A stretch of DNA of 64,000 nucleotides from Oscillospiraceae bacterium (GTDB taxonomy: Bacteria; Bacillota; Clostridia; Oscillospirales; Oscillospiraceae). The stretch covers positions 1 through 64,000 of the forward strand of contig JAFTGD010000076.1 of assembly GCA_017458065.1 (NCBI GenBank), read 5' to 3'. A program made the translations under genes and the position numbers. The notes beneath the pieces were generated by a model. It worked only from the letters and a program-made list of their open reading frames with translations. It was not told the DNA's origin and ran no database searches. The first letter of the stretch is position 1, and each line of letters opens with the position of its first letter. Below are positions 16,596 through 25,028 of the stretch, piece after piece.

Positions 16596-17429
16596 ATGGC
16601 GAAAAAAAAGATGACTGTTCTGAACTTTAAGAAGTTCAAGGAAGAAGGGCGCAAGTTCGCCTACGTCACCGCGTATGACTATACAATGGCCTCAATCGTG
16701 GATCAGAGCGATGTGGAAGTCATTCTCGTCGGCGACTCTCTCGGCATGATCATGCTCGGCTACCACACCACCGTCGGCGTCACGCTCGACGACATGATCC
16801 ACCACATCCGCCCGGTTGTGAAGGGCGCTCCCAACACCTTCGTCGTCGGCGATATGCCCTTCGGCTCTTATCAGGAGAGCCCGGAGCAGGCAATCCGCAG
16901 CGCCTGCCGCATCCTGATGGAGACCAACTGCGACTGCGTCAAGCTCGAGGGCGGCGCCAAAATGGCGCCGACGATCCGCCGTATGGTGGATGCCGGTATC
17001 CCGGTCATGGGCCACATCGGCATGACCCCCCAATCCGCCACCAGTTTCGGCGGCTTCAAAGTCCAGGGCGGCACGCCCGAGGGCGCGAAACAGCTGATTC
17101 TTGACGCGAAAGCCCTGGAAGAGGCCGGCGCCTTCTCCATCGTGCTGGAATGCGTTCCCAGCGTGGTTGCCAAAGCGGTCACCGAAGCGGTCAGCATTCC
17201 GATTCTCGGTATCGGCGCCGGTCCCTATGTCGACTGCCAGGTTCTGGTCACCCAGGATCTGCTGGACATGTACGGTGACTTCAAGCCCAAGTTTGTCAAG
17301 CACTTTGCCCACATCCGCGAAGAGATGGTCAAAGGCCTCAACCTCTTCCACGAGGAGACCCTCTCCGGCGAATTCCCCAGCCCCGAATACAGCTTCAACA
17401 AGCAGGTGGAAATCCCCGAGCTTGATTAA
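16596..17429 (+). CDS. panB: 3-methyl-2-oxobutanoate hydroxymethyltransferase PanB
   Basis: A 277-aa TIM-barrel enzyme that makes ketopantoate from 2-oxoisovalerate and methylene-tetrahydrofolate. The ATG at 16596 follows AAAGGAGGAAA; the frame from 16560 is rejected. Motifs: AYDYTMASIVDQSDVEVILV then GDSLGMIMLGYHTT (Mg site), VVGDMPFGSYQESPEQA, VKLEGGAKMAPTI, VMGHIGMTPQS, the catalytic Glu region VLECVPSVVAKAVTEAV, and ILGIGAGPYVDCQVLV. The usual DGQVLV reads DCQVLV. panC and panD are not in the window. It precedes TRAP transporter genes. Confidence 0.93.
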   Translation: MAKKKMTVLNFKKFKEEGRKFAYVTAYDYTMASIVDQSDVEVILVGDSLGMIMLGYHTTVGVTLDDMIHHIRPVVKGAPNTFVVGDMPFGSYQESPEQAIRSACRILMETNCDCVKLEGGAKMAPTIRRMVDAGIPVMGHIGMTPQSATSFGGFKVQGGTPEGAKQLILDAKALEEAGAFSIVLECVPSVVAKAVTEAVSIPILGIGAGPYVDCQVLVTQDLLDMYGDFKPKFVKHFAHIREEMVKGLNLFHEETLSGEFPSPEYSFNKQVEIPELD

Positions 17430-17472
17430 AGCCCCCCAGCATCCATATTATTCATCCAGGAGGAACCAAATC

Positions 17473-18459
17473 ATGAAAAAGCTTCTCGCACTGTGTCTCA
17501 CCCTCGTCATGATCATGGCCCTGGCCACCTCGGCCACCGCCTCTGCCGCGGGTTCTGACGTCATCACGCTTCGCGCTTCCCACTCCTGCGCCGACACCCA
17601 TCCCTATCATCTCGGTCTCCAGCGCTTTGCCGAACTGGTTGATGAAAAGACCGACGGCAAAGTCAAGATCGACATTTTCCCCTCTGCGCAGCTCGGTGAC
17701 GAGCGTGCCAACATTGAAGACCTCCAGATGGGCACGCTGGACATCGCTGTCTCTTCCACCGGCCCTCTCGGCAACTTTGTGGAAGACTTCCTGATCCTCG
17801 ACCTCCCCTTCCTGTTCTCCGGCTATGACCATGCGCACCGGGTCCTGGACGGCGAGATCGGTCAGGCGCTCATTGCAAAGCTCGACGACATCGGAGTGGT
17901 CGGCGGCGCGTTCTGGGAGAACGGCTTCCGCGAGATGACCAATTCCAGGCACCCCATCAAGTCTGCGGCTGACTGCGCCGGCCTGAAGCTCCGCTGCATG
18001 GAGAACCAGGTCCACATGGACGCTTTCGCAGCTCTCGGCATGGATCCGACCCCGATGGCCTGGTCCGAGGTCTTCACTGCGCTCCAGCAGGGCGTCATCG
18101 ACGGTCAGGAAAACCCCATCGCCGTTATCTATTCCCAGAAAGTCTATGAGGCCCAGGACTACCTGGCCATCACCAACCACGTCTATTCTCCGTCCCTGAT
18201 TCTCTTCAGCAAGCCTGTCTTTGACAAGCTGGATGCCGACATCCAGACCGCTCTCATGGAAGCCGCTCAGGAAGCCGCGGCCTATGAGCGCTCCTGCTGC
18301 GAGGATGGCGAATCCGCCCAGATCGCCGAGATGGAAGAGCTCGGACTCCAGGTCACCTATCCCGACGTCTCTGAGTTCCAGGCCGCCATGGGCCCCGTGT
18401 ATGAGAAGTACGCCGCCCAGTTTGGTCAGGAGAACATCGACGCCATCGTCAACTACTGA
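17473..18459 (+). CDS. TRAP transporter substrate-binding protein (DctP family)
   Basis: A 328-aa secreted binding protein. Signal peptide about 1-26 (KKLLALCLTLVMIMALATSA then TASAAG) with an AxA cleavage site and no lipobox cysteine. The mature part shows the DctP pattern: LRASHSCADTHPYHLGLQRF, KVKIDIFPSAQLGDERANIE and GLKLRCMENQVHMDAFAALG with the conserved Arg that binds a carboxylate. The ligand is therefore probably a carboxylic acid. The start at 17473 follows AGGAGGAACC. It lies between panB and dctQM/panE, hinting that the ligand is related to pantothenate synthesis. Confidence 0.9.
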   Translation: MKKLLALCLTLVMIMALATSATASAAGSDVITLRASHSCADTHPYHLGLQRFAELVDEKTDGKVKIDIFPSAQLGDERANIEDLQMGTLDIAVSSTGPLGNFVEDFLILDLPFLFSGYDHAHRVLDGEIGQALIAKLDDIGVVGGAFWENGFREMTNSRHPIKSAADCAGLKLRCMENQVHMDAFAALGMDPTPMAWSEVFTALQQGVIDGQENPIAVIYSQKVYEAQDYLAITNHVYSPSLILFSKPVFDKLDADIQTALMEAAQEAAAYERSCCEDGESAQIAEMEELGLQVTYPDVSEFQAAMGPVYEKYAAQFGQENIDAIVNY

Positions 18460-18479
18460 TAGATTCTCTGCTTCTTTCC

Positions 18480-18525
18480 AGAGCCGGGTTCCGGATTCCA
18501 GTGACCCGGCTCTCCTTTCTTATCC
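18480..18525 (+). terminator. Hairpin between dctP and dctQ
   Basis: AGAGCCGGGT (18480-18489) pairs perfectly with ACCCGGCTCT (18504-18513), followed by a T-rich stretch. It probably ends part of the transcripts, so that dctP is made in excess over the membrane subunits. Confidence 0.65.
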
Positions 18526-18567
18526 ATGCCGGGATTTTGCCATTGCCTGTTTGTGAGGGAGTAAACT

Positions 18568-19122
18568 ATGCGTGTATTAAAAAAAATAAGCGACATCGTC
18601 AACTTCCTGGTTGAACATGTCATCGCGATCCTGATGGGTCTCATGACGATTGTCGTGTTCCTTCAGGTCGTGTTTCGCCTGATCTCCGGATCTCTGCCCT
18701 GGTCGGAGGAACTGGCCCGCTATATGATGATCTTCATGGTCTATCTGGGCGCCAGTGTCGGCGTAAAGATGAAAAACCATATCGCTGTCGAGTTCGTGGT
18801 GAACAAGCTCCCCGGCAAGGGGCGCACCGTTATCGACATCATCGCCGACATTCTGATGCTGGTCTGTTTTGCGGTAATCATCCACTTCGGTCTCAGCGTC
18901 GTCAAGGTCACCATGATGCAGAAATCTCCCGTGCTGCGTGTCAAGATGGGATATGTGTACTTCTCCATCGTCCTGGGCGGCATCCTGATGTGCCTGCAGA
19001 CCGTTGTGAACCTGGTACACTCTCTGCGCAATCTGTTCACCGGCCAGGCAGACCGGCTGGAGGGCCCCGCCGTGGTCGGAATTGACGTCGGCGATGTCCC
19101 CGAAGAGAAGGGAGGAATGTAA
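18568..19122 (+). CDS. TRAP transporter small membrane subunit (DctQ family)
   Basis: A 184-aa protein with four hydrophobic segments (about 12-35, 47-65, 86-108, 128-148). The motif SGSLPWSEELARYMMIFMVY then LGASVGVKMKNHIAVE is the DctQ signature. It pairs with DctM to form the Na+-driven importer. One base separates it from dctM. Confidence 0.9.
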   Translation: MRVLKKISDIVNFLVEHVIAILMGLMTIVVFLQVVFRLISGSLPWSEELARYMMIFMVYLGASVGVKMKNHIAVEFVVNKLPGKGRTVIDIIADILMLVCFAVIIHFGLSVVKVTMMQKSPVLRVKMGYVYFSIVLGGILMCLQTVVNLVHSLRNLFTGQADRLEGPAVVGIDVGDVPEEKGGM

Positions 19123-19123
19123 A

Positions 19124-20419
19124 ATGTCACAGGGCCTGATTGCGCTGATTCTCTTTGGAACCCTGATCATCCTGTTCCTGCTGAAGGTTCCCATCGCCTT
19201 CTCCCTGATTCTCTCTTCGCTGTTCGTTATGGTCCTGACCGGGACCGGACTCCAAATGGTGCCGAAACGTCTCTTCACCGCCTGCGACTCTTTTTCCTTC
19301 ATGGCGGTGCCGTTTTTTCTGCTTGCCGGCTCCCTGATGAGCCAGGGCGGCATTTCAGAGCGACTCTGCACCTTCATCAACAGCATCTTCGGCCGCTTTC
19401 CCGGCGGTCTCGGTATCGTCGCCATCATTGCCTGCGCCTTCTTTGCGGCGATCTCCGGCTCCGGCGCGGCAACCACCGCCGCCATCGGCGGTATGATGAT
19501 TCCCGAGATGGTTAAGCATGGCTATGACCGCAACTTCTCCGCCGCCACCAGCGCCTCCGGCGGCTGCATCGGGACCATCATCCCCCCGAGCATCCCCTTC
19601 GTCACCTATGGTGTACTGACCGGGTGCAGCGTCAGCACGCTGTTTATGGCGGGCTTTGTACCGGGCATCCTGATGGCGCTCTGCCTCTGTGCCGCGGTTG
19701 TTTTCGTCTCCATGAAGGAGGGCTATCGCGACAGCTATAAGGCCTCCGGCAAAGAGATCTGGGCCAGCTTCAAGCGGGCATTTCTCGCCCTGCTGATGCC
19801 GGTGATTGTACTCGGCGGCATCTATGCCGGGCTCTTTACCCCGACCGAGGCCGCTGTCGTGGCCGTTGTCTACGGGTTTATCGTCGGTGTCTTTGTATAT
19901 AAGAACATTAACTTCAAGCTGCTGATGAAGATTCTCAAGGACGGCGCGGTCAGCACCGCACAGATCATGATCCTAATCTGTGCCGCTTCGCTCTTCGGCT
20001 ACGTCCTGACGGCAAACCGCATTCCCGACATGATCGCCAAATCCGTCCTTGGCCTCAGCAGCAACAAGATTGTCATTCTGCTGCTCATCAACGTCCTGCT
20101 GCTCGTGGTCGGGACCTTTATGGACACCACCGCCGCGCTGATCATCCTGGTGCCGATCTTCTTCCCGATCATCCAGGAGATCGGTGTGAATCCGATCCAC
20201 TTCGGCATGATCATCTGCACCAACCTCGCCGTCGGCCAACTCACGCCGCCCTTCGGCTGTAACCTGTTTGTCGCCTGCGGCGTCGCCAATGTGGGGCTTG
20301 AGAGCATTTCAAAAAAGGTCGTTCCCTTCCTGGTCGCGCTCATCGTCTGCGTCCTGCTTGTTACCTACATTGAGCCGATCAGCCTCTTCCTCCCGAAGCT
20401 GCTCGGGGCAAAACTTTAA
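19124..20419 (+). CDS. TRAP transporter large permease subunit (DctM family)
   Basis: A 431-aa protein with about 12 membrane segments. Typical motifs are VPFFLLAGSLMSQGGISERL, FFAAISGSGAATTAAIGGMM, SASGGCIGTIIPPSIPFVTY (Na+ site region) and NLAVGQLTPPFGCNLF. The start at 19124 follows GGGAGG; the frame from 19082 would overlap dctQ. It carries out the transport step fed by DctP. Confidence 0.93.
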   Translation: MSQGLIALILFGTLIILFLLKVPIAFSLILSSLFVMVLTGTGLQMVPKRLFTACDSFSFMAVPFFLLAGSLMSQGGISERLCTFINSIFGRFPGGLGIVAIIACAFFAAISGSGAATTAAIGGMMIPEMVKHGYDRNFSAATSASGGCIGTIIPPSIPFVTYGVLTGCSVSTLFMAGFVPGILMALCLCAAVVFVSMKEGYRDSYKASGKEIWASFKRAFLALLMPVIVLGGIYAGLFTPTEAAVVAVVYGFIVGVFVYKNINFKLLMKILKDGAVSTAQIMILICAASLFGYVLTANRIPDMIAKSVLGLSSNKIVILLLINVLLLVVGTFMDTTAALIILVPIFFPIIQEIGVNPIHFGMIICTNLAVGQLTPPFGCNLFVACGVANVGLESISKKVVPFLVALIVCVLLVTYIEPISLFLPKLLGAKL

Positions 20420-20443
20420 CAGGACAAGGAGCTCAGGAACATT

Positions 20444-21361
20444 ATGAAGATCGGAATAATCGGCGCCGGGGCCATGGGCTGTATCTACGGCATGTATCTT
20501 TCCCGCAAACACGAGGTCCTGCTGGTGGATGTTGTGAAGGCTCATGTGGACGCCATCAACGAACAGGGTCTGGAATTCACCCATCTGGACGGGACAGCCG
20601 AAACTGTCACCCGCCTGAAAGCCACCATGGACACCTCCGCCTGTACGGCTCAGGACATTGTGATCCTGCTGACCAAGGGCTATCAGAGCGCCCAGGCGCT
20701 GGAGGCAAACCGCGCCCTCATCGGACCGGAGACCATTGTCTGTTCTCTCCAGAACGGTTACGGCAACGCAGACGACATCGTAAAGTATGTCCCCGAGGCG
20801 CAGATCGTCCTTGGCACCAGCGGCGGTGGAGCAACCGTCGCGGGTCCCGGCCACATCCTGCATAAAGGTCAGGGTCCCACCCAGCTCGGCTGCCTCACCG
20901 CTGACCAGAGCAAGGCGGAAGTTGTCGCCCGCGCCATGGAGGAATGCGGTGTGCCCCAGGTGGAGCTTATCCCCGATGTGAAGGAACTGCTCTGGAGCAA
21001 ACTCTTCGTGAACATTGGTATCAACCCCATTTGCGCCCTCACCGGCGAGCTCAACCGCTCCATCGCTGACAATCCCTTCTCTCGGAAGGTGTCGGAGATG
21101 CTGGTCCGGGAAGCCGTGGATGTGGCGAACGCCGCGGGCATGTACTTTGACTATGACGACGCCGTCGCCCACGTCATCGACATTGCCCTCGTCACCGGCG
21201 GGAACGTCTGCTCTATGCTGGCGGATGTGAAGAATGGGCGCCGTACCGAGATCGACCGCATCAACGGCGCGGCGGTCTCCGAAGCCGCGAAGCTCGGCAT
21301 GAAAGCGCCCCTGAACGAGATGATCACCGCCCTCATCCACGCGAAGGAACAGACCTACTGA
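20444..21361 (+). CDS. panE: Ketopantoate reductase family protein (PanE/ApbA-like)
   Basis: A 305-aa NADPH-dependent reductase. The Rossmann motif IGAGAMGCIYG (6-16) is followed by SLQNGYGNADDI and the C-terminal domain LLWSKLFVNIGINPICALTG with the catalytic Lys, and MLADVKNGRRTEIDRINGAA, all typical of 2-dehydropantoate 2-reductase. With panB in the same operon the assignment to pantoate formation is reasonable, though the family includes enzymes for other 2-oxo acids. Last gene of the operon. Confidence 0.85.
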   Translation: MKIGIIGAGAMGCIYGMYLSRKHEVLLVDVVKAHVDAINEQGLEFTHLDGTAETVTRLKATMDTSACTAQDIVILLTKGYQSAQALEANRALIGPETIVCSLQNGYGNADDIVKYVPEAQIVLGTSGGGATVAGPGHILHKGQGPTQLGCLTADQSKAEVVARAMEECGVPQVELIPDVKELLWSKLFVNIGINPICALTGELNRSIADNPFSRKVSEMLVREAVDVANAAGMYFDYDDAVAHVIDIALVTGGNVCSMLADVKNGRRTEIDRINGAAVSEAAKLGMKAPLNEMITALIHAKEQTY

Positions 21362-21440
21362 CCGGCACAGGTCTACAAATCAACTTTTTGATCCAAAACG
21401 GAATCAGGCCAAAGCTGAATACAGCAGCCTCCAAAAAGCA

Positions 21441-21500
21441 GCACGGACAGTTTGTTCAATCCTTAGAATCAAAACTGTCCGTGTTGCTTATATTTTCTTG
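21441..21500. terminator. Terminator after the panE operon
   Basis: CACGGACAGTTT (21442-21453) pairs with AAACTGTCCGTG (21472-21483), followed by a T-rich stretch. It may also serve the convergent ATPase gene. Confidence 0.7.
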
Positions 21501-21520
21501 TATTCGGTTTTCTGTTGATC

Positions 21521-21565
21521 TCTGCCGCGTCACCCCGTCAGGACTTCGGCGTTCACAGCGCTGCC
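21521..21565 (-). pseudogene. Eleven-codon remnant of a cellobiose phosphorylase 3' end (copy 1)
   Basis: On the minus strand 21565-21530 reads GSAVNAEVLTG-stop, against [15 protein letters not shown] in the complete gene at 25029. By hand count 35 of 45 bases match the second remnant at 23241-23285, including TGCCGCGTCA beyond the stop that the complete gene lacks. The end of the following ATPase gene runs into it in another frame. Confidence 0.5.
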
Positions 21566-23154
21566 CTCTGAATCCGGCAGCAGTGTTTTTTCTCTCCGGC
21601 AGGTGCGTCTTTGTCATAGCTGATCCCCACAAGCAGGACCTCGCGCCCGTAGTTTTCCAGAACAGACGGATACTTCTTTTTCAGGATCTGTTCAATGGCG
21701 CCCTCGGCCGTTTTGTTCCACTTCAGTTCGATCACCAGCGCCGGCCAGTCGGAATCCGCCTTGGGCAGATATACAATGTCCGCATATCCTTCCCCGGCAG
21801 GGAGCTCCTCAAACTGGAGGTAATGATCCCTATATGAATAGTACGCCAGCTTGATCACACTACGCAGGCTGTCTTCTTTGTTATAGTGCAGCGCTACGGT
21901 CTCTTCCGTGTGGACCTTCTCAATCTGGGCTGCAACAGCCTCCTCATGCATTTGGATCGTGTCGGCAAAGAGCTGCTCGCTCTCCTCCAGGCGCTTGAGC
22001 GTCGCCTCATGCTTCACTTCGTGTATCGATCGCTGGAATTCCTGTCTGATCTCTTCATTGGGAATACGCACATTTTTTTGCCGGGAATCATACGCCAGAT
22101 ACCCAAGATGGATCATCAGCGTCAGCACGTCGTCTTTCCCGCGGAAGGTGGTCAGATCATTGGCAAAGCCGCTTGTGTTGACCTTTACCTCCACGCCGCC
22201 AATCAGCTCGGCAATCGTTTTGGGCAGCCCGTTATAGTCCTTGCTGATATAATCCAGCAGACCTTCGGCCGCTGATGTTTCTGTCCAGTAAGAGTCAAAG
22301 CGCTTACGGCGAACCGCTTTCATGACAGAATTGGGATTATAGACGGAAGCGGTTCCCGGGAACCGGTATCCGTCGTACCACCGTTTCACTTCTGCAAAAT
22401 CTATTCCATGGGCTTCACACAGTTTAATCACTTCTGCCTCTGTGAAGCCGACATAATCGCCGTATTCCCACGGGTCGATCATGGAGTATTCTTCAAAGTC
22501 GGAGATTGCGGACTGGCTCCCGTCCTTCTTGATCGGAAGAATGCCCGTCATGTAGGCGGCCGCGACAGCCCGCGGCGTAAAGTTTGCGTTTTTAAACCAG
22601 CCGCGCAAAAGGTTCAGATAGGCCCGCTGGGCGATTTCATCATCTTTTGCCTCGCGGATCATCGCATCCCACTCGTCGATAATAAACACATATTTTCTTC
22701 CGTCCGGACGCTCGGCAAACCGGATCAGATTGTCATTGAGCGCTTTATCCGCTGCTGCTTCCGGAGCGACCGTCAGAAGATCCGCCTGAATCGCATCAAC
22801 GATCCTGTCCGGAACCATTCTGAGCGATTCATTTTTTCTTCTGGCTTCAGAGATAAACCCGGTGATATCCAGGTAGATGACATTATACTGATTGAGATGC
22901 GTTTTATAGTCCTCTGCATCCGCAATTTTCCTGTTGTCAAACAGTTTGTGCGAATCACAGCTGTGGTCATAGTAAGCCGTCAGCATCCGGGCGGCGTACG
23001 ACTTTCCAAATCTGCGGGGGCGGCTGATACATGTCAGCTTATTTTCCTGTCCGATCGTTTGATTGATCAGATGAATAAGCCCGGTCTTGTCCACATAATT
23101 TTTACCGCAAATTTCTGTAAAGCCGGCGTTTCCCGGATTGATATAAATTCCCAC
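21553..23154 (-). CDS. AAA-ATPase-like protein with PD-(D/E)XK nuclease-like C-terminus
   Basis: A 533-aa protein of the AAA-ATPase_like plus PDDEXK_9 type, a large uncharacterised family often present in many copies in gut anaerobes. The N-terminus has FTEICGKNYVDKTGLIHLIN, then a Walker A-like SRPRRFGKSYAARM (44-57) and Walker B VFIIDEWDAMI near 158. The C-terminal domain has YADIVYLPKADSDWPALVIE then LKWNK, the Asp/Glu-x-Lys core of the nuclease fold. Function unknown; defence and mobile-element roles have been suggested. Its last codons (RAAL) are read from the GH94 remnant, and a second remnant lies upstream. Confidence 0.82.
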   Translation of the reverse strand: MGIYINPGNAGFTEICGKNYVDKTGLIHLINQTIGQENKLTCISRPRRFGKSYAARMLTAYYDHSCDSHKLFDNRKIADAEDYKTHLNQYNVIYLDITGFISEARRKNESLRMVPDRIVDAIQADLLTVAPEAAADKALNDNLIRFAERPDGRKYVFIIDEWDAMIREAKDDEIAQRAYLNLLRGWFKNANFTPRAVAAAYMTGILPIKKDGSQSAISDFEEYSMIDPWEYGDYVGFTEAEVIKLCEAHGIDFAEVKRWYDGYRFPGTASVYNPNSVMKAVRRKRFDSYWTETSAAEGLLDYISKDYNGLPKTIAELIGGVEVKVNTSGFANDLTTFRGKDDVLTLMIHLGYLAYDSRQKNVRIPNEEIRQEFQRSIHEVKHEATLKRLEESEQLFADTIQMHEEAVAAQIEKVHTEETVALHYNKEDSLRSVIKLAYYSYRDHYLQFEELPAGEGYADIVYLPKADSDWPALVIELKWNKTAEGAIEQILKKKYPSVLENYGREVLLVGISYDKDAPAGEKKHCCRIQRAAL

Positions 23155-23186
23155 TTCTTTCGCCTCCCTTCCCGCATAATAAATAT

Positions 23187-23233
23187 AAGCCCTGGGGCCG
23201 CGAAAAGCAAGTGCAATTTCGCGCCCAGGGCTT
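23187..23233 (-). terminator. Stem-loop after GH94 remnant copy 2
   Basis: AAGCCCTGGG (23187-23196) pairs with CCCAGGGCTT (23224-23233). It lies just downstream of the remnant's stop codon on the minus strand. Confidence 0.5.
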
Positions 23234-23249
23234 AACCATATGTGCCGCG

Positions 23250-23430
23250 TCAGCCCATGATGACTTCCACATTCACCGTGCTGCCGGCTGGGGCCGGAGC
23301 GAGGATGTTGCCCTCCCGCTCTGCGCCGTCCACCAGAACGCGCTTTACGCCGTGCTGCACGCCGTCGGGGTTCTTCACCGTGATGTGGGATTCCGCTCCG
23401 CGATTATAGCCTGTCACGGAAGCGCTCGCA
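23250..23430 (-). pseudogene. Truncated cellobiose phosphorylase 3' end (copy 2, about 60 codons)
   Basis: The minus strand encodes [20 protein letters not shown], then [20 protein letters not shown] and VEVIMG-stop, nearly the same as the last 60 codons of the complete GH94 gene at 25029-27464. Homology ends abruptly near 23430, where unrelated sequence follows. There is no start, so it is a dead fragment. It lies between two ATPase genes. Confidence 0.85.
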
Positions 23431-23560
23431 GAGATCCTCTACCTGATTTTTGCAATGATTGTAATATAACCTGAATATCCAGCTGCTTGAAGAATTTGCT
23501 CAATTCCTTCAACAGAAGAAAGATTCCTCACACTGAAGAAAACCTTTGCTCTCACACGAA
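23431..23560. other. Intergenic stretch, nothing recognised
   Basis: AT-rich sequence between the GH94 fragment and the ATPase terminator; no supported gene or further GH94 similarity was seen. Confidence 0.4.
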
Positions 23561-23599
23561 AAAGCGGACAGCTCGGCACTTATTGTCGCCGCTGTCCGC
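23561..23599 (-). terminator. Terminator of the second ATPase gene
   Basis: GCGGACAGC (23564-23572) pairs with GCTGTCCGC (23591-23599); on the minus strand the stem is followed by TTTTTT. Confidence 0.75.
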
Positions 23600-23640
23600 G
23601 TTCTTATTCTTTTTTATTGGTCCTGATATGGGCGAAGCGC

Positions 23641-24783
23641 TTAATCGAATGCTTCGTCCACTTCTTTTTGCAGATACTCCGCAAGGTACGGCATAGTGAA
23701 GCATACCTTCCCCTTTTTAGGCGCCTCAATAATGCCGGTGCTGATGAGTCTGGCACGATACGGCTGCAGATAGCTGTTGTTCTTTCCCGTTCGGGCACCA
23801 ATATCTGCCATCTGGCTTCCCCTCCTTCCGTCTACCGCCATGGCTTTCAGGAACAGGAGGTCTGTATCCGAGAGTGGCGCTAGCAAGGGCGTAAATACAT
23901 TTTCTTCCATATCATGCCGCGCTGCTTCAATTGCCCGTCTCACTGTAATTGGTTTGACTGTCTTTTCCGTCCCCGCAAATCGAAGCAAATAATACCCGAT
24001 TAGCTGCATCAGATAGGGATACCCTTCTGTCGCGGCTACTGCTTCATTCAGCAGATCTTCTGAAATTTGAATTTCTTCCTTCCGGAATGCCAACACATAG
24101 TATGCCTTTATTTCCGCCAAGCTGATGGGACCAAGATTCACCTTTTCCGCCCTGTTCAAAAAAGTCAGGACCTTATCATTTAACACTGAGGAGACCGCCT
24201 GTGGCAATCCCGCCATCACAATCGCAATGTTTTTATTCTCGCCGATCATATGCTGGTAAGTTATCCCCAGCTGCCGCACTTCATCAGAGTTGGTAGTTTC
24301 ATCTACCAGGAGGAGGATTCCTTTATTGTACTTCTCCATCTCATCACAGAGCAGCGCAAGTTTTGTGCGGAACCCAGCTTGCCCGGCGTTTGCTCCTGAC
24401 AACGTCAGTCCAAACGAAAAGCCAAATGCTCCCACTTCAAATCCTTGCACCTGACGCCCATTTTTCGTCAGAATCTGTGCCGCGTTTCTCTGGATGGTTT
24501 CAATGATTTCTTCATTCATCCCTTTATACGCCGTCACAACAGCAGGAATCATATCGTTCTCCCGTGCCAGATCCGCCAGTTCAAGCAGAAGCGCTGTTTT
24601 CCCCATTCCCCTCTGCCCGATCAGAAACGTGCAGCGATTGCGTGATCCGATCGGTTCATACAGACCTTCAAGAAACTGCTCTATAATCTGATCCCGACCG
24701 ACAATCTGGGCAGGCCTGCTCCCAAAAGTTGGATGGAAAAAAGGTTTTTGTTTTACTGTAGACACTTCTTTTTTCATATTCAT
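23641..24783 (-). CDS. AAA+ ATPase with C-terminal winged-helix region (archaeal-ATPase type)
   Basis: A 380-aa protein. Walker A is GQRGMGKT (56-63), Walker B is GILLLVDET (near 154-162), and a sensor-like segment IAIVMAGLPQAVSSVL follows. The C-terminal 80 residues (LFLKAMAVDGRRGSQMADIG then ARTGKNNSYLQPYRARL) look like a winged helix. This matches stand-alone STAND/archaeal-type ATPases of unknown role that are often mobile or duplicated. GGGAGAAG precedes the start. Its composition is lower in GC than the flanking sugar genes. Confidence 0.8.
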   Translation of the reverse strand: MNMKKEVSTVKQKPFFHPTFGSRPAQIVGRDQIIEQFLEGLYEPIGSRNRCTFLIGQRGMGKTALLLELADLARENDMIPAVVTAYKGMNEEIIETIQRNAAQILTKNGRQVQGFEVGAFGFSFGLTLSGANAGQAGFRTKLALLCDEMEKYNKGILLLVDETTNSDEVRQLGITYQHMIGENKNIAIVMAGLPQAVSSVLNDKVLTFLNRAEKVNLGPISLAEIKAYYVLAFRKEEIQISEDLLNEAVAATEGYPYLMQLIGYYLLRFAGTEKTVKPITVRRAIEAARHDMEENVFTPLLAPLSDTDLLFLKAMAVDGRRGSQMADIGARTGKNNSYLQPYRARLISTGIIEAPKKGKVCFTMPYLAEYLQKEVDEAFD

Positions 24784-24793
24784 CGTCTTCTCC

Positions 24794-24839
24794 CATTATT
24801 CTTTTTATTCTCATTATTCTTTTTTATCATTATTATTCT
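24794..24839. repeat. ATTATTCT short direct repeats upstream of the ATPase gene
   Basis: CATTATTCT occurs at 24794-24802 and 24812-24820, TATTATTCT at 24831-24839, and TATTCT at 24806-24811, spaced about 18-19 bases. They lie immediately before the ATPase start and could be binding sites or slippage-made repeats. Confidence 0.5.
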
Positions 24840-24903
24840 CTTTTATTATACAAATTCTGATATGAAAGTCAAGCGGCTTCTCAAGAGCAGATAATCGAAA
24901 GAA

Positions 24904-24940
24904 AGAGCAGGCTGACCGATGTATCGGTCTAACCTGCCCT
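24904..24940 (-). terminator. Terminator of the cellobiose phosphorylase gene
   Basis: GCAGG..ACCGAT and ATCGGT..CCTGC form an interrupted hairpin, followed on the minus strand by CTCTTTCTTTC. Confidence 0.5.
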
Positions 24941-25028
24941 GTAAGACAATTATTCAGCGAAAGATTCTGATGATCTCATATGCGCCTATTCGTTTATTTC
25001 AGTTTTTGACAGCATCCCTGTGGCCTTT

